Assembly: GCA_023079485.1 (NCBI GenBank)
Contig: CM041085.1
Location: 35,635,121 to 35,699,120, forward strand
Reading direction: 5' to 3'
Length of the DNA: 64,000 nucleotides
Source: Archilochus colubris
Lineage: Eukaryota > Chordata > Aves > Apodiformes > Trochilidae
Each line of letters begins with the position of its first letter. Within the stretch, counting starts at the first letter, position 1. Positions 11,756-22,746 of this stretch are shown here, piece after piece. Below the pieces are notes generated by a model. The model searched no databases, was not told where the DNA came from, and saw nothing but the letters and a program-made list of their open reading frames with translations. The position numbers were made by a program, and so were the translations under genes.

Positions 11756-13097
11756 AAACCAAATGTGCCACATAATACATTCTCATTAACATTAAAAGCA
11801 GTTTAATGTTACTACAGGGGTAAACTGCCATTACACCAAATCCAAATTACCTTAGTAACCTAAACAGTCACTTCAATGTGTCTACTGAAACAATACATTG
11901 GTTGCATATTAAGTAATTTATTACTTTTTCTTGCACAGAAATATGAATCTTATTCAAATTAATGTCTGTCAAAAGAACTACCATAAGAACCATGTAACCA
12001 CAATTAAACGGTGTATTAATATTTCAGGAAATTTAAGAAAGGTCAGTATAACCACTCTGATAATTTATTATTAGAATAAAATTTTGATAACTGGCAAAAA
12101 AGGACCTAATTACAAAATGCAAATTACACAAAATACTGACTTTTCCTCCCAAAAATATTGATTTACAATACCACAGACCTAAAGTACATTTAATTAATTA
12201 ATTTGTGTAATAATTCATTTGCAAATTATGTGCACAGATGACAAGGGGAAAAAGAACTTTATACTGAATAATTTCCCATGTAAAAATGCTGCTAAATGAG
12301 CAGAGAGAACAAACCTGACACAACAATTTTTAACCTTTCAGGCTTTTTGATGGAAAGAATCATAATGAGATGCAGTATCAATTACAGAGCACAGGAATTT
12401 TTAACACATGATCAACAGAATACTTTTCAAAAAGTATTCGTACCATGTCAGCAATATCCCCAGTTAAATCAATATTTCTTTTCATTTCACTCAAGCTTCT
12501 CTCTGAATTAAGTACAGTTCTGACTATCTAAACCCTAAATCTTCTTTCTAGAAGTTTTTGCCTGTGTCATATATCAGACACTTACATAGACTATGAACCA
12601 GCTCATGCTTTTAAGCAATGACAATACTGAACTTTTGGTTGTAAGTTTTACCTGCCCTAACTCATAGTTGTGTTATTTGTAAGGATAAGAGATTTTAATA
12701 TTTATTAAGTTTTGGTAAAGCATTTCCTAAGTAGATGGGAAATAATCAGTCCCTCTTTTTGCTAGAATTTACAGCATGGAGCACCTAAGTCAATGTATAT
12801 TAGTGCCTTATTTACTCTTCTGTGAAAAGAACATGAAAAGAAGGAGTCAGCAATGACTTCTATGCAAGTATTTTAACAGGCTAGCTAAAGAACACCAGGC
12901 TATTATAGGGAACAAACCAGATGACTGCTATTTGAAGGCTGTAAATAGAAAGACTTAAGTAATGATGACCACAGCTAATCGATGCAGACAAAATAATAAA
13001 GAAGTTGATAATGGACCTAGCTGGAAATTAAACAGGTAAATAGGTAATAACATTAATATAGTGTACAGAAAACAGATACTGTCAAACTATGAACTCA
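11756..13097. other. Intronic stretch without recognised elements
   Basis: AT-rich sequence with a short (TTAA)-like run near 12190-12200. No coding signal or repeat family was recognised. Confidence 0.5.
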
Positions 13098-13158
13098 CCT
13101 TTTTTCTCTCTTTTTTTTCCTCTTTCCCTTTTTTTTTTTTTTTTTTTTTTTTCTTTTT
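13098..13158. repeat. Pyrimidine tract with a T24 run
   Basis: A T-rich stretch with interspersed C, including 24 consecutive T at 13129-13152. It sits about 25 bp before the LTR edge at 13182. Confidence 0.9.
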
Positions 13159-13181
13159 GAGATTACAAATTTGCTTGACAT

Positions 13182-14135
13182 TGTGTCACAGTTTAGGCCC
13201 AGCTGGTACCAAACCAGGCCTTTGTTCACTCATCCCCCACAAATGTTGGACATGGAGGAGAAAATCTACCTAAAGGCTCATTAATTGAGACAAAGACAAG
13301 GAGGTCTGAATTCCCTAATTCAGACAAGTAACAGGCAAAACCAGAAAGGTTCTACTTGGGAAGAAAAATAATCTAATCTATCAGGAGAAAGACAAAACAT
13401 GACTGGATCTTAACACCTTACCCCTACTCCTCCCTTCTTCCCAGTCCTGGATCCCTTCACTGCCGCCTCCCCCTCAGGGCACAGGGAGGGGCAGACGGAG
13501 GTTAGGGTCAGTTCCCCACATGGTGTTTCTGCCGCTCCTTCCTCCTCAGGGGGAGGACTCCTCACATTCTTCCCCTACTCCAACGTGGGGTCCCTCTCAT
13601 GGCAGAGACTCCTTCAGGAAGCCCTCTAATGGGAGTCCCTCCTAAGAGATGCAGTCCCTCAGGAACTGCTCCAGCCCAGGCTGCACACACAGTCACTGCT
13701 GCTGCAGGAGCAGTCACTTCCTCTGGCATGGGGTTCTCCATGGCTGCAGATCCACATCTGCCCCTCTCCCTGATCCTGCACAGGCTACAGCTTCACACCT
13801 GCCTCACTGTGCTCCTCCATAGGCCGAAGGGGAACTGCATCCTATCTCATTATGGGGCGTGGGGAAATCTCTGCTTAGGCACCTCCTCCTCTTCCTTTCT
13901 CACCAAACTTGGTATCTCTGCTCTGGCATTGCTCTCACCTCCACCTCACCTCTGCCCTGCAGCTCTTTCTTGCAGTTTACTTTTTCCTTTCTTCAATATG
14001 TTACTCTCAGAGGTGCATCCAGCTTCCCATAAGAGCTCAGCCTTGGCCAGAGGCAGGAAAGAATTGGAGCTAGGGGCACTTCCAGCAGCTTTTCAACCCT
14101 GGGCCTTTTTGAGACATTTTGAGAGGGAAGCAACG
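13182..14135 (-). mobile_element. Solo LTR of an avian ERVL-type endogenous retrovirus
   Basis: On the minus strand the order matches a common avian ERVL-class LTR. A U3 with TCCAGCAGC-like sequence near 14080 comes first, then a CTTGGCCA-type segment near 14041, and a TATA-like 'aacatattgaagaaagg' near 13990-14005. An array of 'CTGCAGCC..GAGCAG' units spans about 13600-13800. Then come 'aggagtcctccccctgagga' (13545-13565) and a 3' part ending TGTGACACA at 13182. No internal retroviral genes or partner LTR lie beside it, so it is a solo LTR left by recombination between LTRs. Clear target-site repeats were not identified because the right edge (about 14131-14138) is uncertain. The 179-codon plus-strand frame at 13599-14138 is the antisense shadow of the LTR. 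Family assignment is from memory of the LTR layout. Confidence 0.85.
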
Positions 14136-17100
14136 TGATTCTGTAGTCTGTACTACATCTAGGTTGAAGGAATCTTTGTTGCTGGACAAAACCTTTGTCA
14201 TCAAACCTTTGATGACATCACAATGCATAGTCATATACAATGCATAGTTCATATAAAGCATATGAACCCTTATACTTTTCAGATTCCCTGTTTCTCAGGC
14301 CAAAATCCCTTCACCCTATACAGGCATTTAGTGGTATGCAACAATTATGTTAGGTAGTTTATTTACTTACATATTGTTGATTAAAGTATTTTGTCACACA
14401 TATTATCAAGAGTGTAAATTATGTGATGAAAGCTGGCATAGGAGGAAAGTCCAGTGCTGAGACTTTTTTTCATATGTTTATTAGAAATAATGCAAGGTGC
14501 TATTTAGCAGGCCGGATAAGGCATTTCTATTAGATTTGCCTGCAAAGAGAGGAAACCTGAAAATCCTTGATGCATCAATTATTTAGATCAATTTCCATAT
14601 AGTTTTCAGACTAATAATGACTTTTAAACTTCTGAATTTCATATGGAATTTCATATTCATTCATATGAATTTCATATGCCTTGTATATTAAAAACACATT
14701 GTAAGTATGATCATTCTCCAGACTAGTCAAGAGTTGCTTTCATTACTAAACACTAAATGCAAGGTGAGTTGGGAGGAGAATGTCCAGTCTGCTGCAAGGA
14801 TGTCCTGTCTTTTCTGCAAGAAGCAAATAATGCCCCTTGATGGGGACAGGATGCCAAGCTATAAAGGTTTTTGTTTGATTAAGTGCAGCAGTTAATACTT
14901 CCTAAGTATATTACTTTTATAATAGCAGTACCATACAAGAGTTGCCTCTCCTGGATTGTCCGGTAAAACGTAGTTTGACCTCCAAGGATTCAAGTCAGTG
15001 CTTCCAAAATACTACCTTTGCAGTCAAATGCTGCAGAATTCAAAGGGCAGCAAATAAAGGAAAAGCAGGGCAGGGACACAGGGTCAGCATCTTGTGGTAA
15101 CAAACAGAAATACCTTAGGCTTCAGAAAGAGATGATGTTTCTTAGCAATTACTAACTACTGCAATTACAGAATAGCTGTGTAGCACCTTAGACTAAAGAA
15201 GAAACAATGAATCCCCTTCCTTTAAACTGTAAGTTTAAATTTATCCTCTACTCATTGTGTGTGATCTCTCACACACAGAAAAGATTACACTTTGGTTCTA
15301 CTGTATAGGTTTCAACTATAGACTGATCACAACCATCCACCTTATAAGACAATAGCTTGATAAGTATAATTTCAAGCAGCAGTGGTGGAATATGTAATCT
15401 TCAGCTGCTCAGTCTCACTATTATTACTCATTTCAGCTGGGCCAGAGAAAATCCTTGCTTTACAGTAAATTGACTGGAAAACTGATCTCTGAATTAATCC
15501 TTTTTTGTTGTTCTTTTTTTCTTGCTGGATTATTTTCAACCCAGACTTCTCTTTTACTCAGTGAATTATGTGACTACACCTTAAGCTGTCCCCAGCCCTC
15601 ATAACCAAACCGTAAAAAAACCTATATTAAACAGAAGAAGGAGGCTGAACAGACACAAGGACAAGTTTCCATAGTGAGAGCAGAACCAAACAGAACATAA
15701 CATGTTTTTAAAAAGTACTTGTTACTAACATCCTTCCAGGCACAACTGTCAATTCTTTGGTTTTTGGTTTTTTTTTTATGATAAAAAAATAATCTGTTAA
15801 TCGGATAAAGCTAGCCCACATATATTCTTAATACATCTTTTCCTCAGGTGCCATTTTGCCATGAAAATATTTGCTGCAGTAGAAAACACCCAACAGTTTG
15901 TACTTGGCTTCACAGAGTTTGTGGAAAAATACACCACATTTTACATATCTATAAAGTATTCTGTAAAGACCAACACAAATAGTAAAGCCCTGTATGTATC
16001 ACATACAGTAGTAAAATAAGATATAAGGAGTAGCCTCAAAAAGTTCACACCACTGCCTTGCTTTTGACGGTAAGCCCAGTCTGAAACCCCCTCCCAAGTT
16101 TACCAAATTTAAATCAGCATGCACCCCTCTTATCTCATTATTCATTCAGACTGGGAGATGTGGATCATTAAGCTGGATACTAATTCTTTCCTAAACTGCA
16201 CTCATTCATCATTAGCTGGCAGTGAGAGGTTGATCAAGTCAGTTGTGGAATACTTCTATGACACTCCCACGAACTGTACATTTTCCCCATTAATTCCTTA
16301 GGAAATTCTCTAGAAGTTATTTTCACAGCTTTATTACAGCTACATCATTAAGCGTGGTGATTTCTGTGGTCAGATTAGTCACAGGGATTTCTCTGTCGTA
16401 CTCAAAAATTACCGCGACCTACGTGTTTGGCATTATTTTCCTCTTTCTGCATAAAGTGTATTTCTGTACTTTTCTTTCTAAAAAGACATTTCTGATGGAC
16501 TATTAAGACAGATCATGACAGAGTCTGTTACCATGCAGAATGGTGTCTCTTCACTGGGGAAAAATCCAGCTGTCAGTAACGAACAGCTAGGCTGTGTGTG
16601 AGGAGGGGGGGTCATCCTGAGAAGATCCATGAAATAGCAAAATTGTTCTTGTATTTCCTCCTGGCTTGAGCTTCTCCATCACAAACAATTTAAAACATTA
16701 CAGCACAACCAATTTCCAGTAACTTGTGCCTCTTGATTTTTCATGACAAAGAGAAGATATTCTCAGTAATAATTTGGTGGATGAAGAAGTAATAAAATCT
16801 ATAGTACGAATCATCATTATATTTTGAAACAGCTATATTTTTGTAAATAATAAGTCTATTTTATAGAATTTTTTTTTTACAAAATATATGGGTATGAAAA
16901 CTTTACAACAGATTGGGAATTAAACAAGTTTGCAAGGTAAGGTACCCAACATGAAACTTCTGTAATGGAAAATTTATAGACACTACTTTTTGGCTTCTCA
17001 TAAACCTCTGGGATTTTTTTGCCAGCTTATAAGAGTTTGTAAAAATATAAGTATAATGCAAATTAGAGACAGAAACAACCCAAAAAGTCACTCTGTTTAT

Positions 17101-17284
17101 CCACAAAGCAAAATGATTGTTCTAGAAGACACCTCAGATGTTATCACCAATTAATATAGTTGCATCTTTTTGTTTCATAACTGAAATAAACCGTATGTTC
17201 ATTGTTTTTTTCCTGTTCACCTTAATGAAGAACCAGAGAAAAGTTTAGGTGTGCATGTTGAAACGTACCAAAGCCCCAATTTAC
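14136..17284. other. Intronic stretch between the LTR and PRKN exon 3
   Basis: AT-rich. Small local repeats only: 'caatgcatagt' doublets near 14220-14250 and 'tttcatatg' repeats near 14637-14680. No other elements were recognised. Confidence 0.5.
17279..17284 (-). promoter_or_regulatory. PRKN: 5' splice site (donor) of PRKN exon 3
   Basis: The minus strand reads TCAG|gtaaat with the exon's last base at 17285. This is a good donor consensus and splits a glycine codon after its first base, the same phase-1 boundary as in human exon 3. Confidence 0.9.
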
Positions 17285-17525
17285 CTGATTTTTCTGAAGG
17301 AGGAGACGTGCTGTTTTTTGTAGTATCCAGAATAACAGCCAACCCCGCAGAGAGTGATGGCAGGATGCTGGTACTGAGATCTACACGAGTCAGACCTGCA
17401 GGTTCTTGTTGCAAGGCTTTCAGAATCCCCCCAGGACAGTTATCTTCTTCCTCATCCTTGTTCTTACTGCTCTTCTGTGGCCTCTGAACAATATGAACGA
17501 TACTCTGCTGGGCTAGGTCACAGTT
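17285..17525 (-). CDS. PRKN: Parkin (PRKN) coding exon 3: end of the ubiquitin-like domain and the linker
   Basis: Parkin is the cytosolic RBR-type E3 ubiquitin ligase that PINK1 activates on damaged mitochondria. Read on the minus strand, this segment opens NCDLAQQSIVHIVQRP and later contains EPAGLTRVDLSTSILP and GLAVILDT. These align without gaps to human parkin residues 58-137. The exon is 241 bp, the same length as human exon 3, starts in phase 0 at Asn58 and ends in phase 1 (TCAG|gtaaat), as in human. The PINK1 phosphosite Ser65 is present (codon 17502-17504). The LTRVDL activating element (human 102-107; Leu102, Arg104, Val105) is kept at 17376-17393. The linker between them is diverged and acidic, and human Asp62 is Ala here. 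The frame stays open for a short way on both sides, but the splice sites and homology set the limits. Exons 2 and 4 were not found in the window. The human comparison is from memory; the identification is secure. Confidence 0.97.
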
Positions 17526-17548
17526 CTGCAAAACAAAACCAAAACCCC
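17526..17548 (-). promoter_or_regulatory. PRKN: 3' splice site (acceptor) of PRKN exon 3
   Basis: On the minus strand a T/G-rich tract ends in ttttgcag, immediately before the AAC codon that corresponds to parkin Asn58. The AG occupies 17527-17526. The tract is interrupted by G residues and so is not an ideal pyrimidine run, but the position agrees exactly with the conserved exon 3 boundary. Confidence 0.9.
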
Positions 17549-17878
17549 AATAAATAATTAATTGTGGCATAAGGGACAAACTCCCTCTATCTCCAATTTG
17601 TTATTTGTTAAATAGTCTCCAAGCCATTTTGTGTAAAATTTCTGAGTGCAGTAATGGAGTTTAAAGCAAAGTGACAAGTGTAAATTGCTGGAATTAGGAT
17701 TACTTGTATTGGCAAAAAGGGTCACAACACTTACAAATTCTGAGCATTTAACAAGGAAATGGTGGATCAGCGCCAGCAGCTCTAAATAACTCTGGTTTAT
17801 TGTCACAAAGGAACAACTCCAGAGGGAGCTCTACTAAATCAAGTGCTAAGAATATTCAATGCTTAATACATATTTGCA

Positions 17879-18081
17879 CAGATAATGCATACACACACTC
17901 TTCACATAGCAACTTAAGGTCAAATATGACAATCATGGACCAAATTACCCCAATGTATTTTTGAAAACAGAAACAGGGATGAAGATGCTGCCAATGAAGA
18001 CTGATACTTATTTCTTTTTCCCAGTGTAATTTTAAATTTAAATCTGGCTTCAGGTGTAGACTCAGTAAAAGTTACCCATAC
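17879..18081 (-). repeat. Arm B of an inverted duplicated segment (partner 11521-11755)
   Basis: This is the inverse-oriented relative of 11521-11755, similar along its whole length with scattered substitutions and two small gaps. It lies in intron 2, about 350 bp upstream of the exon 3 acceptor. The two arms therefore bracket exon 3 in opposite orientation. Similarity ends sharply at 'cagataatg' (17879) and near 'gttacccatac' (18081). Confidence 0.9.
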
Positions 18082-21000
18082 TTTCTTGAGGTGACATTTA
18101 ACTGTTGATTTGCCACCCTTTTTAGCCCAAGAAATCTCATATACACATATGTGCTTCCTACTCTCTGTTCTGTTCAGAGCTGATTCATAGCCTTTCCAGC
18201 TGTTGCATCTTATTAAAAAAAGAAAAAACGAGGGTGGAAAAGATTCTTATGAAAGGTTTATCCGTGATAAATCAGGATAGATTTTACATTTTGTTCAGCA
18301 TTTTCCTAAAACAAGTTTAAAGATTTAAAGAACTTGAAATTACAGAGATTTCCCCCTCAGTCTTTCTCATGTAATGAAGTTCTAAATCTCTTTAGAAATC
18401 TAAACAAAATCTAAATAAAACAGAATCTAAACAAAAATCTATTTTGTTCTGTTTTTTTGGTTTTGGGTGGTTGTTTTTTTGTTGGTTTTCTTTAACTGTA
18501 TTTTTAATAACACCTTCTTAGTGAAGCAGCCAGCAGAAATTAGTCAGATCCTGGGTGGTGTAGTCTTAAGATTCAGACAAAGCAATTATTGGATTTCAAC
18601 TATAAAATATTATGTTTACACTTAAGGCCTCCTTTTTTTCTACAACTTGTTACTCATAAAATTTTAACAAGATCCAATTAAATAGCTTAATAATTTCATT
18701 CATGAACACAAAATCCAAAAAATTGCCATCACTCAGAAAATTCTTGAATAAGAATCCTGCATAACATTAAGGAATTGATGAACCTAAGAGAAATTAATAA
18801 TGAAATTAGTAACCTGGGAAAATGAGGACCTCGAAAGCAATTTGCTCAGAGTAGAATTACAAAGGGAAATAGGCATCTATGTAAAAACTCACAACCTTAG
18901 AAACCCCTAATCAACTTGTCAGTCAGTCAAACCACACTTTAATGAGCAACTCCTCTGGCAGTTTTCCTTGCTGTAGCAGGCCTTGTGCCTCTTTAAATGT
19001 TTTTTCTCACTATCTACTGTGCTTCTCAGTGTGTTTCTTTTGAAAGTTTGCACCAGTTCCCTGAATCAGTCAACAGCTTGATGCTGTGCTTCAGTCACAG
19101 TGAGAGGATGGTGCAGACGAGAGAATAGACAGGATGACAGGGGCTGCTTAAAACAAGTTAAATGCCCCTGCAAAACCACAACCTTTTTCAATCACTCTTT
19201 CTTGATCTTGACTGTTGTACACATTCAGATGCATGGTTGAAGTTGCTTGATCTTTAAAAAGCATAGGTTCCTTTCCAGTTCTTTTTGCAGGCTGGAGGGT
19301 ATGCAGTTAGCTTAGAAATAGAGGAAGGGCAGGCAAAATGCAGCCCCATTTTACCTATTATTCTCTCCAATAATGTCAAGAATGACACACTTAAAAAAAA
19401 AGATATAAAAATTTGCACTTTCGGCAATTACACATCCATATGACCATAGCAACAGCATATTCCTTTATTTCACTTAGTGAAAAACTTTATTTTAAAATGG
19501 CAGATGAACATGTTACATCTTAACTACCTTGCATCTCTTCATAAAAAATGAAGAATGAACTTTGAAACACTACATCACTACGAATGATAATCTAGGTCCT
19601 AGGCACAGGAAAACTTAATTAGCAGATCCCAGGGCAAGCTTTCAAAGATAGCAGTCACAAAAAACAAACAACATCCTTGGATGTGTACACTGAGTGTATT
19701 TGATATGGACATTGAAAACTAATAAACATGAAATCCCAGATCATCAGTCTTCTAATATTTTTTCTGATTACATTTGAAATTAATTTGGCTGGTGTTTAAA
19801 GGAGGCAATCAATTCTCAACCTTCGCAAGAAAACTGAGAATATAAGAAAAAAAGAAAAAAGGTTTGTGATCAAATTTTAAATGTGAAAGGACCTGGATGA
19901 AAACATCACCAAGCAGTTCACAGAAACAAGGTAATTAATGCTTTGTAACAGACTACATTCTGTAGATGGCAGATAGGTTAGGTCTGCAGCCTTCTTCTCT
20001 GAGAAAAGAGATAGAATTCAAACTACTGATGTAAATGTTTAGGTTTTGCCTTAGGTTACTATTGTAATGCAAATCTAAGATACAATTGTTTATGTCAATG
20101 TCACTTCCATTTTCTTCATGTGTTTGCTTTATGCCTCAAGAAACATTTACTTTGATAGTATCTTTTATTAAAGATTGTAGAGATACTATGTTATCTCTAG
20201 ATTCAAATTATTGCCTGTGGTCTGTATTCCAAAGGGTAATATTGCAAGTGTGTGTATTGATGATTATGAAATATCCCCTTGCCCTAGACCAAAGGGAGCT
20301 GAGAAGATCCAGTAGGAATGACATCCTGTATTAAGGACTTGTTCTTTACAAATAATGGGTTTTGGCCAACTTGGAAAAATAAATTAATAGCAGATGAAAT
20401 TCATAATTTTTTTCTTTCAAAACTTTTGCTTCCATATATTTTTCTGAATTCTCAAGCTGAGTTTTACAAGGATGAATTAGCACATCCTGAGGGAATAACA
20501 CAACATCCTTTGGTGCTGTCACCTGTGGGATAAGTAGAAGGTTACTTTTGGAGACTCAAAACAAATTATGAAAAAGGAAAACACAACTATTTCAGTAACT
20601 CCAAAATCCTCTTGATCTGGCAGACTTCTGCTTGATAAATTATTTTGATAGTAACATCATACTGAAAGAAGTGTTCTCCATCCCACAAATGCTTTGCTTA
20701 CTAAAGAAGTCATATTATATTTTCTGAAGTACAATACACTTTCTTTTGAAATGCATTCTTAAATAAATATTAGAGCAGAGAATAGTTTAAATTCAAAGCT
20801 TTGAATTCAAATGTAAAAAAGCTAATTTCTTGTGGTTTTTTCTTGAAAAGAAATTTGAAATATTTTCATTCCACTTGAACCACAAGCTAGGGTTTTTTAG
20901 GTGTCTTTTTGGGTGTTTTTATTGCCTACCAAACTCAAAAAGTAATTGTTCTCATTTCATCACCTAAGATCCAGTTGGAATTTTTCCTGTTATCTGGAAA

Positions 21001-22551
21001 GCCACATCTTTGACCATGAATCCCTGAGGCCTATGGAGTGGAAAAAATAATAGTTTGCTTAATTGCTGCCTATTTAGATTAAGCAGATCACAGTCTGCCT
21101 GATGCCACTCAGAAATATGCACAAGGTAAAGGTTCAATAAAAGGTGTTTAAATTCCTAGGTATGATCAACAAAAATAAAAAGATTGGTTTTCCAGTTAGG
21201 CTTTATCTTAACTGTGCTACATTTCAAAATCAGATGGGAAAATAAGGAGAACATTTCTGTGCTATTAATCTACAGAATAAATAAAACACTAAAAAAGCTC
21301 CCCAGGGTACCTATAGCACAATACATCTCTTTAAAGTAACAGGACCCACATAAAAATGCAGATGACATATCAATGTTACTCAAAAAATCTTCTTCCATGA
21401 ATAGTGTCCAGAGACATTAAAGGAACATTCCAAACAGAAAAATAAATTAAAAAGCATATGAAGTTGCCAGAAGAGAGAAAAATAAGCCCACCAAACATCA
21501 TTCTACAATTGGTCTGCTCACAACTCAAGGACAGAGACCAAATCACTAAAGCAGTAGATACAGAAAGGAAATCAATTGGTGTCCTGGTTTGCTGTTAATT
21601 TCAGCAAGTATAGCTACCCAAAAGAGATTTAGCTGAAAGCAAAATTACAAGACAAGAAATTTACTCCTGGACAAGAAATCCTGGCTGGTCCAATCCAGGA
21701 CAATTGTAAGAAAAACAGCACTATTTTCATTCCCTGATCACAGACCAATGACTCAAAAAAGACAGGACAAAGCAACAACAAAATATATCCCTTAATTACA
21801 TAGGGAGCAAAAGCTGAAATATCAATGAACTTGAACTATTACCTGAAATAAAAAATACAGAAACATTAGTAACATTCTGTTGAGCCATGATGGTCTCAGA
21901 AATAGAAAGAAAGATTTGCAAGAACACTTAACATCTTTTATTTAACCATCTGATCAAGAAACAGAAATCAAGTAAGCTTTTGGGCTCAGAGAGAATTCCC
22001 AAGGTTACCGTAAGGGGAAATCTGAAGGGAAAATTAAGCACTGTTAAAATAATGAAGCTAATCAGCACCCTCATTTGATATTGTCATCCATTTGTGGGAA
22101 TTCTATCTGCTAAGTGGCAGTGCACTAAACAGTACTCTACACAGGGCAAGGGAGAAAAAGCCAATGCACCACTGGGCCTACATTACACAGACCACTTAGC
22201 AGTTGAATTCCAGCAATCAGAAACTATTTTATGATGCTGTGGAATACATTTACGTTTGACTTCAGTTCACCTTTTCAGCATTTTCAGAGCTATACATTAC
22301 TGTACTTGTTTAGTACTCAGAATATTGTGGGTTCTAAGCAATGCCTAGAAGGAAAAATAGATGTATTACTTAAATTATTTATTCAAATAAATGTGATGAA
22401 AAAGGCAGAAAACCTTTCACTTAGTGGAACAATTGTACTCTAATTTTTATAATCTCTTCCTATTGAGATCTTGCAGCAGTTTATTGCTTGTTTCAAAGAA
22501 AAAGAACAAAAGTGAAGATATAAAAATTATGCTATGAAAAAGGATAGTGAG
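18082..22551. other. Intronic stretch without recognised elements
   Basis: AT-rich. A T/G-rich low-complexity patch lies at about 18440-18492, the opposite-strand equivalent in composition of the A/C-rich tract at 8461. 'gtgtcctggtttgctgttaa' near 21578 recalls the start of some avian LTRs, but the following sequence does not continue the match. Confidence 0.45.
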
Positions 22552-22746
22552 CTGCAGGCAATCCAGGAGAGTCCTTAAGTGCACTGAGGATAAAAAAGCC
22601 AGGTAATAGACAGTCTTGCCAGCAAGGATGTGATACTGGACCTGATGGTCACTAATACAAGTGACCTGCTCAGTGCAGGAGTGCTGAACTTGGTGACCTT
22701 TAAAGGTCCCTTCCAGCCCAAACTGTTTTGTGATTCTATGATCCTA
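22552..22746 (+). mobile_element. CR1 LINE copy with a large internal deletion
   Basis: The left part (about 22568-22675) encodes a piece of the CR1 endonuclease domain: the plus strand reads 'gtgatactggacctgatggt' followed by 'cactaatacaagtgacctg', giving VILDLMVTNTSDL, like the LDLVLTN motif. It is followed directly by the CR1 3' UTR (gacctttaaaggtcccttcc, 22695-22714) and the tail 'tgattctatgatcc'. Most of the reverse transcriptase region is missing at a junction near 22675-22690. CR1 copies are usually truncated only from the 5' end, so an internal deletion or template jump is implied. Confidence 0.75.

Larger units (their letters stand above)
1..17284 (-). other. PRKN: PRKN intron 3 (partial)
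   Basis: Everything downstream of exon 3 on the minus strand to the window edge is taken as intron 3, because no sequence resembling parkin exon 4 (the start of RING0) was seen on the minus strand. Parkin introns are known to be very large, so the lack of a second exon is expected. The repeats inside are listed separately. Confidence 0.85.

Noticed and set aside
13599..14138. 179-codon plus-strand open frame, the longest in the window
   Set aside because: It lies antisense across the ERVL-type LTR. Its Ser/Pro/Leu-rich content follows from the repeated GC-rich units of the LTR.
21576..21720. Possible LTR start (gtgtcctggtttgctg)
   Set aside because: The resemblance stops after about 15 bp and no LTR end was found.
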